The notes beneath the pieces are model-generated. The model made no database searches and was not told the DNA's origin. It was given only the letters and a program-made list of their open reading frames with translations. Both the position numbers and the translations under genes were made by a program. Below, piece after piece: positions 45,301 through 60,572 of a stretch of DNA of 64,000 nt; position 1 is the first letter of the stretch; every line of letters starts with the position of its first letter. This DNA is from Platerodrilus igneus (Eukaryota > Arthropoda > Insecta > Coleoptera > Lycidae), in assembly GCA_036346225.1 (NCBI GenBank), contig JARFIW010001469.1, positions 8,526,001-8,590,000 of the forward strand, written 5' to 3'.

Positions 45301-48069
45301 TATTCAGAGCCTTAAATTGTTAAATATTAAAAATAAAATTCAATTAATAGTTTATCTTACGTTTACGCGTAGAACGGCTATTCTTCGTTGCACATATTGG
45401 CACTTTTAATTTTTCACTTTTAATAAATTATTGACTTTTAACTAATTATTACTGGTACGTAATTTTCCACTTTAAATCGACGTGGTTCGTGCCTCGTTGA
45501 AGATATACTGTTTGTTTTCGAGTTCCCTATGGTATTTATAAGCCCCACCTTTGAACGTTTTAATGGCGTGTTTGTTGATCAAGGCTTGTACTTTGCGCCT
45601 ATCTCTTGTCGAACCCGCTATTTCTCATAATTCTCTGATTTAATTATCGATCAAATGCTCTGCCGATTACGTAAGCGTTCTGTATATCACAGTATATTCT
45701 TAGAATTTCCAAATATTTATGGCATTCTGTCACGTATTTTATATTTGTGCCGTTTACAGTCCAAAGTTTATCGTATAGCGAACCGCCTGTTGTTTATTGT
45801 TTGTTATTTCAAATATGTTGGATTTTCATGTAAATATGATATTCCAGTCACGTACTCATCTTTCTAATAACGATGTATTTGAATGCGTTTTCTTATTTAT
45901 GCGTTGACACTTTTAATGAAATTCTTAAATAGCTAGAATGCCAGGTTGTTTATCTTTCTCGATTAAATGTTTATTTTGATGAAGCTTGATGTATTTAAAA
46001 CATTATCTTGGTTCGTTTCTTTAACTTAAAGCGTATTATGAGACGTACACATTATTACTTTAGCTAAATATTATCTAATTTGTTACGTTATTCGAGGCAT
46101 CCACGTTGGGCGCCAAATTTATGCTACGTTGGCTCGTAGTCGTGCGTAACATAAAGAAAATCAAAGAAATGACCGGGCTCAATCGGAGATTAGGGGGGTT
46201 GTAGACCAACATCTAATGTACGCGGCTGTAAGGAATTAGTAACAATACCTGCAATAAAAAAAATTAGTCCTGCAAACCTGAAATAAAGAAAAAGCATAGC
46301 ATGCTGATCGAGCATAGATTGTTCAGTACTTTGTAGAATGTAAAAAAAACCTGTTTGGATAATCTATATAATATAACAACGGTAAAAGCAATACAAAAAA
46401 TTTTTAGTACAAAGTGAGGTAATATTGGGGAGTGGCAGAAACGTTTCCTCACAAACAAATTAAACATAAATCAGACAAAATGTTAACAAAAGATAAATAG
46501 GTAAACCACAATTGATATGAGTAATCCAGTAATATTGATTTTTTTTTGTTTGTTTTTTGTTTCTTAATAGCAGGCAATTCGATTGTAAAAGGTATCAGAA
46601 CGACAAAGATATGGCAAAACAAACGGATAGATATTTAAAGTAATAACAAGTAGGAAATAGTTCAACTTACAAAAAGGTCCTTCAGTAACGCTTCCTTGCA
46701 ATTGAGGTGTGGGATTCACGATGTCCGGCACTAACGAAGCACTTCACCCTTGACTGTGAGGGCGTTGATGGAACTTATCACACGTAACCCTAATCACACC
46801 TACGTATTTCACTGGTGTTAGCAGCAGACCCTATCACACGACGGAACTATGTAGCATTGATAAATTTCTTGTTCATTCTATTTCCTGAGACAATAATTTC
46901 GAAATATTTTGTAGCACTAGTTTAATTTCAACTGGGACCAAATGTATATTATTTTCATAAACATCCAAAAAGCAGGGAGAAACTTCAACCAATACCTTTG
47001 TAAACCGGTAATCTGTTATATTTCGCAAATAACGAAATTTGCGCAAGCAATGATCTATTTTAGATTCTTTGGGGTTAGAAAATTCAGAAACTACAGTATC
47101 AACTGTATTTGGATAATCCAAAGTATGCACTACTCTGATACCAAAAAAAAAAGCGCCGCGAAACTAGATCGCACACACAGTTTAAATAGCAAAAGACGAA
47201 GCACCAACAAAAAAACACAATGAGTAAAGCACGTGTATCACTAAAGTAAGTCCGTCAGATGTTCCGTAAAACACGCGTGCAGGTCGAGTTTAACAAGTAC
47301 TACCACTTTTATTTCCAACAGAAACTCAACAAAACAACAATTAGTAAGGCACGAGTAAGCAATAAAAACCGTCCGTCAAATGTCCTTAAAAACACACGTG
47401 CGTCGACCAAACACGTTCGCCTACAAACCATACTACTTCAATCGGAATTAGCACTCCACTTTTTTTTTGCAGTTAATGTACAAGTTTTATTTCACAAGAA
47501 AAACAATTAAAATCGTGCCGTGTTTGTTCATGAACATTTTGAAAATTGATACCGCATTAATTCTCACTATTGTCAAAGCAAAGAGAAACAGTATTTTCAA
47601 CGTAATTAATATATAGGAACCAAGAACAAACTACCACTCCTCATCATGTTTCTATCAACTTGTTGCTATCACAACCTCTTATCGTCTATTATCTAGACTT
47701 GTATATCCACATAAGCAACAAAATTTATACGAATGGCAAGACAAGAACGATGCAATCCACTCAACGAGTTAATCAATATAAAATATAGAAATAGTAATTG
47801 CCGACATGTATTTACGAATTGAGAAAAAGCGTAAAATGTTTAAGCTATAAAAATGCACGTTACAAATTATTGCACAATGAGCTTCTTTCTTATGCATTAA
47901 ATTAAATATAATTTATATACAGTATGCTCGCTATTGATCTTTTGTAAAATATTCGATTTACTTCTATTTAATGGTGGAATTATTTAGTTTTCTTAACGTT
48001 AATTATTTATACATTTATCTTACGAGCCCTATGACTTAATCTACTCTTAAACTACCCTCTTATAATAGC

Positions 48070-48122
<53 letters not shown>

Positions 48123-51100
48123 TTAACGTATGGTTCCTGGCGACAAATTACCTAAATGGGTTGACTATAATAATCCTTAGAGTTGCTTATGGAAATTTAC
48201 TATAAAAACGGCGAGCTTAAGTCTGGTGCACATATTCCTGTTCTACTTATGCCAACACTATACCCCATTTTTTTATTGTATAGAATTGATGAATACAAAT
48301 TTATCATTATTATTCAAAATTACTTCACATTATTTAAAAACAATTGATACTTAACGACCAATAATGAGTTGAAAATCGAAGCTTTAGTTTATTACAAAGA
48401 TGATAAAACTAGAAATTACACTAAGGGTATTGTTTAAAAACAACTACTCTAGCAATGACTGCGAATGACTGGCATTTACTTTGATTTGTAAGACCATAAA
48501 TAAATGGAGATTTTTGACATTTTATAAATGGAGTAATATATTTCCGTAAAAGCTGAACTCTTAAACTGACATTTGCGACAAGAAAATTTATATCCACTTG
48601 GAAGAGTTCGCTTATGCTACTACAACTTTAATACGTTCTGGCAATACTTGAATAATATTATGCAAGATATTTGCTGGGATTGACATCAAAAATAGAAAAT
48701 GCGGGACGTAAAATTTATTCCTCTAAGTATTTCAATATCATACGAAGCATTTTAAAATATTGTCACTTCGCTCATATGTTCACGAGCTATTTTTCCTTCA
48801 GTATTGTCACAGAATTGCTATTGAGTTGCCCGAAAATACGCGATCTATTATTACATTTTCTTGTATTTATTCTCAAGAAAGGCGTTCTCTTTACTAATAA
48901 TGAAAAGCAAGATATTAAAATCATTTAATAATTCTCCAAAAGAATTAAAACAGCTTAAAAAATCATTTAACTAATTTATTTTATCCTGTTGTTAACTTTG
49001 AAATCCTTTAACCGGCCGATTCGCCCTTTGTAATAGGCCCTTTCATTTTATTACCCCATTTCTATGCAAATAAATTTATTTACTGTGTAACAAAGGAATT
49101 CTTTTTGTCTTTACAGATCTTTTAATAGAAATGCTTGGAGTGCTCGCCAGTTACAGCATTACTGTAAAGGAATTGAAGCTTTTGTTCGGAGCCATGAAAG
49201 CAATTAATGTAAAGTGGGTAAGTGTTGTTTTTATTTGTTCTAATTAAACGGCTGATACTTGTTTTACATTTTTAGCCACGACATTCTGCTAAATTGTTGA
49301 GTGTCCTTAGACAAATGCCGCATAGGAACGGTCCTGATGTGTTTTTTAGTTTTCCAGGCAGAAAAGGGTCTGTAAGTATTGTTTCGGAGTAGTTCTAGAT
49401 TTACTGTGATTTCTGTTACATTTTGCAATGGTAAAAAATTGTCCTGTAAATTAAAACGTGACCCAAAGAATATAAGACGAGCCTTGTCAGTAGGGCAAAT
49501 ATGGCAGTAGTTACATTCTGTCCTTTATTTACTTATTTAGGTGATGTAGGGCTAACCCACTCACTACAGTAAACTGTTGGAATGGTGTAGAGAGAGATAC
49601 ACATACACAATTGCTACGTCACGCGACTTTAATATGATTAAAATAGCTTTTCGTCTACGTCAGCTTCGTACATATATATTGCTATGAAATTTCTGCTGAA
49701 CTCACCTAGAACGCCACTTCCTGCTAGCTGAGCCCGGTTTAGCCGATGCTACTCCAACCTGTGTGGAATAAAATCACAAAAAGAATTCTACCACAAAGAA
49801 ACACAAGACCCAGTTAAAAAATTCCAACTGATTTACTAAGGATCAATAAATTTACAAATTCAAATTTGAAGTTGTATACAAATTTTCCATTCTATTACTA
49901 ATAAAAATAACCTATTTCACTCAGTTATTAATCAACATGCTCAATAATATTTACAAATTACCTTTCTTTATTTTATAAGTCGTCACGCCTATTTTCATTA
50001 AACCTTTCAATAATAAACCCATTATCGTACTAACTGATCATCATCATCATTAGGTCTTCAGTCCTACAACTGGTTGGACGCGTACCTCCATTGTTTTCTA
50101 TTCTGAGTTAACCTACACATTTTCCGGAAATTCCCCATGCTATTATCTTTTGCTATCTGAGTGCAATACTCTAATTTCGGTCTACCTCTACCTCTTCTTC
50201 TTTTTACTACTTCTAATATATTTCGCGCTATTCGCTCATGCTATAGTGTGTCCCATCATTCCTACTTTTCACTGTTTTTCCACAAATTTCTTCTTCCCTT
50301 ACCATTTCTAGTACCTCCTTGTTTTTAACTTTGTCTGTTCATGATATCTTCATCATACGTCTATTGTACTACACTTCAAAGGCTTCTATATTTTTCCTGT
50401 CCGCTCCTCCTACTGTCCACATTGCTCTTCCGTACAGTGCGGTGCACCACACATATGCTTTCAGCAATCTTTCCTTGTTTTACTTTTGTTGCTTTTGAAC
50501 ATAACAGCTGGATTTCGTATTAAGTACAGCACGGCCTAGCGCTGATGTTTTTCTCTGTATCTTTTCCATCTTTCGTATTCTAGTGTTTTCTAAAGATATA
50601 CCCTATTTCACCGATATTCAATGGTAAGCGACCAACTGATCAATGTAGTAAAATACGGGTAAAATAAAAATTACTTAACTTGATTCAAAACTAAAATGTG
50701 TTGACTTTCACAATAGATTAATCTGCCTATTTATAATCCTCTTACTAGTATTTTATAACTATCTCATTTACACCTACAATAACAATAAAACTAAAAGGAA
50801 ACCATATTTTTACCAAGGGCTCTCGTTATATATTATGAGCTTCAAACATTTACTTTAACACATCATCATCATCGTTAGGTCTTCAGTCCTGGAACTGGCT
50901 AGACGCGTACCCTCATTGTTTCCAATTCTGAACTAACCTACACATTTCCCTGAAATTTGCACAGTCTGCATCGATCACTATCTGATCTAGGTCTGCATCT
51001 ACCTCCTCTTTCCTATCTCAGCTTGTAATATATCCCATACTATTCCCCAAAAATGCTTTAGAACGTATGCTGCACTTCTATTTCTTCTTGTTTCCCTACT

Positions 51101-54100
51101 ATTTTTATAACCTATTTGTTATTAACTTTGTCTGTCCATGCCATCATCCTCATGCATCTGAAGCACAGCATTCCAAAAGGGTGCTACCGTTTTTCTGTCT
51201 GCTTTTCCTACTACCTGTATTTTATAGGCATACTGTGCTGTGCTCAACACATACGTTTTTATCAATTTTCTTCTTGTTTCAATGTTTGTTGTCTTTTATC
51301 ATAGGTGCTGTTGTTTCTTGTTAGATGCAGTTCGGTCCCCTTCTATTGTTTTATAATTATATACCCTATTTCTCCGACATTCACTGGTTGTAAAGTGGGG
51401 ATCCCAACACGGTTCGCTTGAAAAATGTTAGGCGAGCATTTTTCACAAAAATACACCCTCGCTAGGATGAGAGGTAAAATGGAGGTCCCGTGTGTGAGTG
51501 TTGTTACGCACGTTAAAGATCCCTACCTTGCTTGGAACAGCAAGGGTTGGGCAAAATTCTAAATTTTCCAAGTAAAAAAAAAAAAAACTCGCTTCCTAGC
51601 CAATGTACTACCTTTGCGTGGAGCATTGGAAAATCACATGTAAGGTTGTGAAGGGGGGTAAGCAGCCTGTGGCTGCCAAGTTCCCCTAGCACTTGAACAT
51701 TTGCCAATTTAATATTTTTTTCAATATATCTTTTCGCACAGTCAACATTAGTTGCAGATATTTCACAACCAACACATGTAGTTGTTTATAATAATCATCA
51801 AATTTATCTGCGCTTATTTTTTTCGTCATTAAGTTTTCTGTCTCAAAACTGGTTGGGCACATACCTGCACTTATTTATATTATGAGCTAGCCTAGACAGT
51901 TCCCTAAAATTCTCACACAGCTTATATACAGCTTGGTTTCCCTTCTATTGATTTATAATTTTATGCCCCATTTCATCGAGATTCAGCGAAGGGGGTTAAG
52001 TAGCCTGTGGCTCCCAAGATCCCCCAACACTTAGACATTTGCCGAATTAATAGCTTTCCAGTAAATCCTTTCACACAATTAACATTGTTTGAGAGTATTG
52101 CCCAACTAATACTTGTAGTTGTTTATAATAATCTTCATGTTTAAGTACTGTTACTTTTTTGTCATTAATTTATCCATCTTGGGACTGGTTGGATGCGTAC
52201 CCCCATTGATTTCTATTCTGAGCTAGCCTACACATTTCTCTGAAATTCCTACAGCCTACATCTTTCACTATCTGTGTGCAGTAGTCTAACCTAGGTCTAC
52301 CTCTTCTTCTCTTTTTTCCTATCTCTGCTTCTAATATATTCCGCACTATTACCTCATGCCTTAGTATGTGGCCTATCATCCTATCTCTCCTATTTTTTTT
52401 ACCGTTTTCCACATATTTCTATCTTCCCCTACCATTTTTAATACATCTTCGTTCTTAACTTTGTCTGTCCATGATATCTTCATCATACGTCTGTAGCACC
52501 ACATTTCAAAGGCTTCTACCTTTTTCTTGTCTGCTTCTCCTACTGTCCAGGCTTCACAGCTGTACAGTGCTGTGCTCCACACATATGTTTTACGCAATCT
52601 TTTTCTTGTTTCTATGTATGTTGTCTTTGGACACAGTATTTGCTTTTTCTTGTTAAATGTAGTACGACCTTGTACTAATCTTTGTTTTATATTTTTTGCG
52701 CTTTTCCCATCTTGCGTTATTTGACTTCTTAGGGAAATCGTTAACCTCTTGTAAGTTCTTATTACCTACATGTATTCTTGTTTTTGATTTATTTTCCCCT
52801 CCTTTGCATACTAGTACTTTAGTTTTATTTTTGTTAATTTTCATACCGTATCTCTCTGTTAAAACTGTTTCCATTTCATTAAGAGCATCTTTTAATTCTT
52901 CCTTGCTAGATGCTAATACCGCAACTGCAAATCGAAACATATTAATTTTTTGTCCCTGCATAGTAATTACAAATGTCTTTCTGCATTTGACAGTATTCAT
53001 TGCCTCTTCAATGTACAAGTTAAAAATTAATGGGGATAGGGCACATCCTTGTCTCACCCCTTTCCTAATGTTTACTTCTCTACGTTCCTGCTCTAATTCT
53101 ATTACTGCTGTTTGCTCTTTGTATAAGCTATGTACTATTCGTCTACCCCTATAACTCAGTCCAATCTTTTTGAGCATTTTGAACATTTTTTCCATTTTAC
53201 ATTGTTGAATGCTTTTTCCAGATCTAAAAACCCTATATACACGCTTTCCCCTTTTTCTATTGTTTTCTCCATTATCACTCTCAAAACTAAAATAGCCTCC
53301 TGCGTTCCCCTGTTTCGCCTAAATCCAAATTGATCTTCTCCTAGTATTTCGTCAGCTGGTTTTTCCAATCGTTTGTGTACAATTGTAGTTAATATTTTTG
53401 ACACGTTTGCTGTCAAACATAGTGTTCAAAAATTTTCACATCTATCTGCGCCTTTCTTTTTTGCTATAGTTAATATGATGCTACGTTTGAAATCTTTGGG
53501 TATCTCTCCTGTCTCATACATATAGCTTACAAGTTGAAATAGGCGTTCTGTTACTGCTTGTCCACAGGCTTTTAGAGTTTCTGCTTGCACCGTATCTGTA
53601 CCCGACGCTTTACCTTTTTTTTTAATGCTAATTCAAACTCATCTCGAGGTATAGGATATTCCAAGTCATCATTTTCAATGCCTGATTCCTATTCTAATGC
53701 CGTTAGTTCCTTTTCTGCATATAAATTCCCTATATATTCTTGCCATCTAGCCACTTCCCTACATTTTCTATAACGACGTTTCCTCCCGCGCCTCTTATAT
53801 TTTTGCTATATGGTTTTAAATCTCTAAAATTCATTCTAATTAGTTTGTTGCTTTGCTTGTCTTTCCTCTTTGCACTTTTTATAAATCCATCGTTTTTTAG
53901 CTTTCCTGCATTTGCGAATAATTTCACATTTTATGGTTTTGTATCTCTGTTTTTCTGTTTTTCTGTTTCGTCTGATCTATTTTTGTATTTTCGTTTTTTT
54001 TTCTATTAGATTCAGGATACCCTTTGTTATCCATTACTTCTTATCTTTTTGTTGTGTACACCCCAAAACATCTCTGGCTGCCATGTCTAAGCTGGATTTA

Positions 54101-57100
54101 ATGTTATTCCATTCTGTTTCTACTTCCTTAGTATCAGAAATTTTCCCGATATTTTTCAGCAATTCATTTGACTTTTTTCAAATCTTTTGTGAATATCTGT
54201 ATCTTTTAGATTCTCAAAGTCAAAGTGCCTTTTTGCGATTTTTTTTCAAGTTTTTAAATTTAAGAGTGACCTTCATAATTACGATGTGGTCAGTGTCTAT
54301 TTTTGCTGCTGGGTAGCTTCTACAGTCTTTTACTTGATTTCTAAACCGTTGTCTAACAATAATGTAATATAGTTGATATCTTCCTATATCTCCATAATAT
54401 TGATAAATTTCCTACATTAAACTCCGATAACCCCGTCGGTTTGCAAAAATTAGTTGATACTTTTGTGGATAATTTACAAGCGCTTAAAAATCAATCTAAT
54501 GCTAACTACTAATTAATAACCTACTTATAGCTGGGACTAAGAAATTGGGGGAATATAGTAAGACCCCGCTTAACGCGTAGGATACGTTCCGTCTAAGTAC
54601 AGCATAATGCGAAACAGTGCTAAACAAGGCTATCTTAACATGTAAATAATGGGATTAGGGGAAGATGGATAGAAAGTTGGTAGGTATTAAATTTAATAAT
54701 TATGTTTTTCATTATCACCCATTAAAAACTATAAATCATAATATTTGTCACTGTATTAAACGCTATAGTATTATATAAATTTATACTTACAATAGTGTCA
54801 ACAAATGTTTCAAATGATAAAAATGTGTCTGCACAGCACCGCACCAAACAAGAAACATAACTATACACTGTATAGGATTTGTTATGTACATGTATGTATA
54901 TTTGAAAACCTAGCGCTGCGCACAATTTCGGGGAATCCTCGTAGTGCTGCGAGCAGTTTCGAGGAATCCCCGGGTTGAAATAAAAGAGCTCTAAACGGAA
55001 ACAGCACTAAACGAAACAGCGTTAAACGGGATTTTACTGTACGTTACTTTAGTACTAAAAATAATAGATTTAATAAATTTAATGGAAACTGTTATCCAAT
55101 AAATGAAAAGCATATTACAAGTTCATTGACTTAACATATACCAATATAAAACTCGTTAAATTTTATTAAAATTGTTCTGTGCTAGCACAGAATAGAAAAG
55201 AAGTTAGAGCTGCGTCGAATCGACCTTAAGTAAGGTCGAAAACAAAATGATGATGAAAAATCGTTCTATATTTAATTTTTGTGTGAAGAAAATGCTAAAT
55301 TTCAATAAAATGTGTTAATTTTGATTTAATTCATTTGCAATTTTGTGTTTTTGACAAAATTTCTAAACTTTTATATTATAAATTAACTTTTACTACAACA
55401 AAACCATAGTATAGTTTCAGTCAACATTTTTAATGTTACTTTTTTATGTAAAACTTAGTGTTAACTGAAAAGTAAACCAACTTTGGGAAGATCCACACTA
55501 CACTACATTTGATTGTCCAATGCCTTACCTGAAGGTACTTCATTGGCTCAGAAGAGAGTTTTTATATCAGGAAAATTTGAATTTTGCCGAACCCTTGCTG
55601 TTCCAAGCAAGGTAGGGAGCTTAAACGTACATGACAATACTTACAGATGGGACCTACAATTTACCTCTCATCCAAAGGATGGTGTAGTTTTGTGAAAAAT
55701 GCTCGCGTAACGTTTTCCAAGTGGCCTGTGTTGGGAATCGAACCTGAAACCTTGGGTTTAGTTGTCACACGCAAACCAGCTAAGCCATGGAACCGCCTGA
55801 TCAACAAAGTAGCATTATTTCTATTAATATCTTTTCATACTACAAAGCTTACCCTATCCTCAGATATTGAGCATTGAATTTTTGTCTGAAGTTGTTTTAT
55901 GCTAATTTATACGCTAAATTTTATTTATTTTTATCATTATAGATTCTTCACACATTTCTTGTTTAAATTTTCAAAATATTTAACGTTGATTCACATGAAT
56001 CTTGATTTGTAGTGTATACAAAATAATTTTGTATTAATCCAGTTAAAGATTTTAATTCCACTATGTTTGCAGGCAGTTGTTTTACCTCCATTAGCTAAGT
56101 GGCCTTATGATAATGGTTTCACTTTTACAACATGGTTTCGTTTAGATCCAATTAATTCAGTTAACATCGAAAGAGAAAAGCCTTATTTATATTGGTAAGT
56201 GTAACTTAAAGTTAAATGTGTACATCAATTAATGTGATGCTTTATTTGTAGTTTTAAAACCAGTAAAGGAGTAGGTTATTCAGCTCATTTTGTAGGCAAC
56301 TGTTTAGTTTTAACTTCTATGAAAATTAAGGGCAAAGGATTTCAGCATTGTGTTAAATACGAGTTTCAACCTAGAAAGGTAGGTATTGTTTTATTTTCTT
56401 ATTGTTTTCATTCTTTTCAAAACTATGCCATTTATAGTATAACTTACTTGGCATTTCATAAACAATCCTATAATCAATCAGCTTCTTCTTTGAGCATTCT
56501 ATAAATTTCAATGCAATGAAAGATGGACATTTTGTTTATCTTTGTACACCCCAAATTTTAAATAAATTTTTCTTTTGATCCAAAGCACATTAATTTTTTA
56601 AGTTGTTATAGTTAAGCAAAGGATGAAATATTTGCCAAACGTTTATCTCACCTTGTATATCACTCTATTTAAATGTTATCTTTATTTTAGTGGTATATGA
56701 TAGCTATAGTGTATATCTACAATCGGTGGACGAAAAGTGAGATTAAATGTTTAGTTAATGGTCAATTAGCTTCAAGTACCGAAATGGCTTGGTTAGTGTC
56801 AACTAATGATGTAAGTTACATTTTTAAAGTAATGGATTCTATACGTTTTATTGTTTTAGCCATTTGATAAGTGTTATATAGGTGCTACTCCAGAGCTTGA
56901 TGAGGAACGAGTGTTCTGTGGACAGATGTCTGCGATTTATTTATTTAGTGAAGCTCTTACTACTCACCAAATATGTGCCATGCATAGGTTAGGTCCCGGA
57001 TATAAGGTATATTAAAGAAACCCTTGTTTGTTGTTCAGATAGCATTAGATTATTTCTGTACGATTCCTGTATTTCAGTAATACTAACAGTGGAAGGTTTC

Positions 57101-58857
57101 AAAGTCATTTGAAAATAAATATCATCAATCTAGTTTTTCAACAAAAATTAATTATTTCAAGGCGTTTTGAATGTTGGTTATAAAAAGCAAATAATGTTGA
57201 GTCGAACTATGTACTCTAATAAAATTATATGAACTATTATTGATGATGTGTCACTAAGATTAACCTTATCAAAAATAGAGACCAAAATGCTATGATCTGC
57301 TGTGGAAACTACATTTTGTTGCTCAAAATAATAATTGGAGTTGGCATGTAAGTTGCTGTTAAAAAAGTTGATCAATTGTAATGTCACTGATGTTAATAGT
57401 ATAAAGTCTCAGACAGAATTCAAACCTGTGGCTGTAATCTTCTAATTTATACGACATGCTAATCGAGTGAGCCACTGAAATCTGTATTTTAATTGAAAAG
57501 ATGGATAAGTCTAAATGTTATATAGAACGGTATAACATTCAAGTATGTTTGGCATTTTTGTCAACAATACCTGACAGTGTCAGGGTTTTTACTTATGTTA
57601 GATATAGACAGGAAGCTACGCTCAAATTTGTGGCTAAATCTAATTAAGATATTTCAGCTATTTGAATTACTAGTACAAAGTTGCTATTTGGTGGACCAAT
57701 CCAATTTGGCAGTTCAATAAAACACTCTTTTAATTATTTGAGCTTTTGATACTTTTATTATCTTCTTCGGGAACTTAGTTAATAGGTATAAAAATAATGT
57801 TGGATAAATTGGAGCAAAGTTGAAGATTGTGATGCTTGTTAATATTCACAGCAGAAATTGATTGTAACTGCGTTTGTTTTTAGTTATCGTAAAAATTTCG
57901 AAAAATGTGTTTTTCGTTTTTTGGCCATAACTTTTTGTTTTCAAAAATTTTTGACATTTGTAAAAACTTTTTTAAAATAGTTTTTATGCTAAAAACGATG
58001 ATGGGACTGAAATCGTCATAAAGCATTTCGACTTTTTAGAAATATCATCAGGTATATTTTTTCTTATGAAGGCCTTATTAAACTGTTTTACATTTAAATA
58101 GACCGCTTTTTAAGGATTTCAACAATGTATCACATGATATACTTTTATCTGTAAAACATCCATTATTGACAAAAAAAGAACATTCCTTGAAAAACAATTA
58201 AAAGAGGATATACTTTAACCTGTAATCTATTGTAGGTTAATCAAATTAAAATGAAAACCTATCTAATATTAACAAACACATCAATAAAAACAACTTTAAA
58301 ACACCAAAGGCAATACTATAAAAAATAATTACAGGAGATGTTCAAATTGAATGCCATTTTCTTGTACACAAAGGTTGGCTCTGAAACCAATTTTGTTTAC
58401 TGATCTTTTTTTCAATAATGGATGTTTTTACAGATAAAGGTATATAATGTGATACATTGTTGAAATCGTTAAAAAACAGTCTATTTAAATGTAAAACAAC
58501 TTAATATGGTGTCCATAAGAAAAAATTAACCTGATGTTGGTTGAAAAAGTCTAAATGTTTTATGATGATTTCAGACCCATCATTGTTTTTAGCATAAAAA
58601 TTACTTTTAAGAAGTTTTTACAAATGTCAAAAATTTTTAAAAACAAAAAGTTATGGCGGAAAAACGAAAAACGCATTTTTTAAAATTTTTATGGTAACTA
58701 GAAACAAACGAGTTACGATCAATTTCTTCTGTGAATATTAACAAGCATATAACAATCTTCAGCTTTGCCCCAATTTAATCAACACTCTATCTCTTACCGT
58801 TTGTAAGACCCCAGTGGTGAGGGTCCAAATTGAATAACCCTGTATGTATGTATGTAT

Positions 58858-58908
<51 letters not shown>

Positions 58909-60513
58909 AAGGAGTCACGAGAGGTCATTGAAACCCTAATTCTAAAAATAAATCCCACCAAAATATAATAGAATCAGAAAAAAATGAAATTTTCCATAAA
59001 TTCATGGTTACGCATTGTATCCGAATGCAAAACGATGCATATAAAAATATATTTATTTGCTGTAAATAGCAAAGAATAGAACTAGATTTACGCATTTAGC
59101 ATAAAAATAAATAATTTCGTGTATATAAAAACCAATTCTAGTCTTAATTTTGTGTACTGAAACATGAAAGCAAATTTTTTTTATAAAACGCAACCCCTTT
59201 TGCTTTAAAAAGCAGTTAAAGTTTAAATTAATTACACCGTGGATTCTAGCAATTTATTTTAAATAAAGAATTTTCTAGAATATAAAAAAGATGAGTCATT
59301 GGAATTTAGAACTACGTAAATAAACTAATTAATAAATAACATTTTATATCAAGAAGCGGCCGGAATATGGAAAACCCACAAAAATTCAAGAAATTGATTA
59401 TCTTTAGCATTAGTATGCGACACAACAATAATAGTATATGTATAGAACAAGGACAAACAGCACGTCACGAATAATTGGAACCAGGTAACAAGGTGATAAA
59501 TGCCGCAATTTTAGACGCTAATTGGTTTTTCTGAGAGACTTTGCATCATAATTTCCGAATTTTTCTATTAGCATTCTAGTAAATGGAAAATTTGTATATA
59601 AAGAAGCGTTTATTCGTTCCAGATTCATTCATTAATTTGATTCGATTCAGTCGATTCTTAAATTATATCGCGAAATGTTATTTTGATTTAAGCGGCGAGC
59701 TGTTGTTATGCGAAGATCGTGTTTGAAGTATGTAGTAAACATACTGTAATTTAATAGTTGCGAGGTTGCAAAGAATATAGAAGTGATTTTTTTTTTGTCA
59801 AATTACATACAAAAATGGAATTATTAATTACAATAACTAAGGAAAATTCTTCAATATAACGCTATTTAAAAAAATGTTATTAAATAATCGAAAGAAAGAT
59901 TTAACAAGAAATTTTTATGGAAAATCTTGTAAGCTGATTTGACGTCAATTTAAAATAAGAAGATTTTTTAATTACGAGGAACGTTTTTTGTGGATTCTGC
60001 AGGTTTTATTTTTAGATTTATTTGTAACTGATATTAGAGTATTTGTATCGAATTTAAGATAATTTTTTTTGTGTAAAGAATTTTTACCAGAAGATTTGTG
60101 TATCTATAAAAGAAATCTTGTTCTGTAAATGTAAAATAAGGTAAGCAATAATTTTTTTGTAATAAATACTTCTTAGAAATTATTTTGTTTGAAAGAAACA
60201 ATGTTGTAAATGTTCTAAATGCTTTTGTACGAGAGAAAATATTTCATATTGTATAAATGCTTTGTAATATTGCTGTGTTTGATTTCATTTTGAAAACTCC
60301 GTCAACTCCGTTGAGCTAGCCAGGGAAAGTTAAAAAGGAAGGTAAGTGAACAATTTCAAGTTTTACAAATTGCTGTATCTGTATCACAGCACTCTTTTAG
60401 CGGCATCTCAACGTGCGGCCTTATCATAGCACTCTTTTAGTGGCACCTCAACGTGGGGCCATTTTCATATCATTCTGTTAGTAACGTCCCAAAGCAAGAA
60501 GTCCTTGTCACAG

Positions 60514-60572
<59 letters not shown>

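Larger units (their letters stand above)
50860..54393 (-). mobile_element. LINE-A copy 3, 5'-truncated
   Basis: Order on -: truncated endonuclease end (from 54393), linker, RT, C-terminal domain, extra 3' modules and ATG-type tail at 50861. One SINE (51400-51643) sits between the modules. It starts inside the endonuclease domain (IYQLYYIIV...), a usual LINE truncation. Many frameshifts are present. Confidence 0.87.

Noticed and set aside
46873..47130. 85-codon - strand frame
   Set aside because: Not recognised and not supported by neighbouring exons or family motifs. It is possibly a transposon relic but cannot be assigned.
48061..48120. Possible CRISPR-like or satellite array at AT-rich repeats
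   Set aside because: These are simple TA microsatellites in a eukaryotic intron, with no spacers and no cas-like genes.
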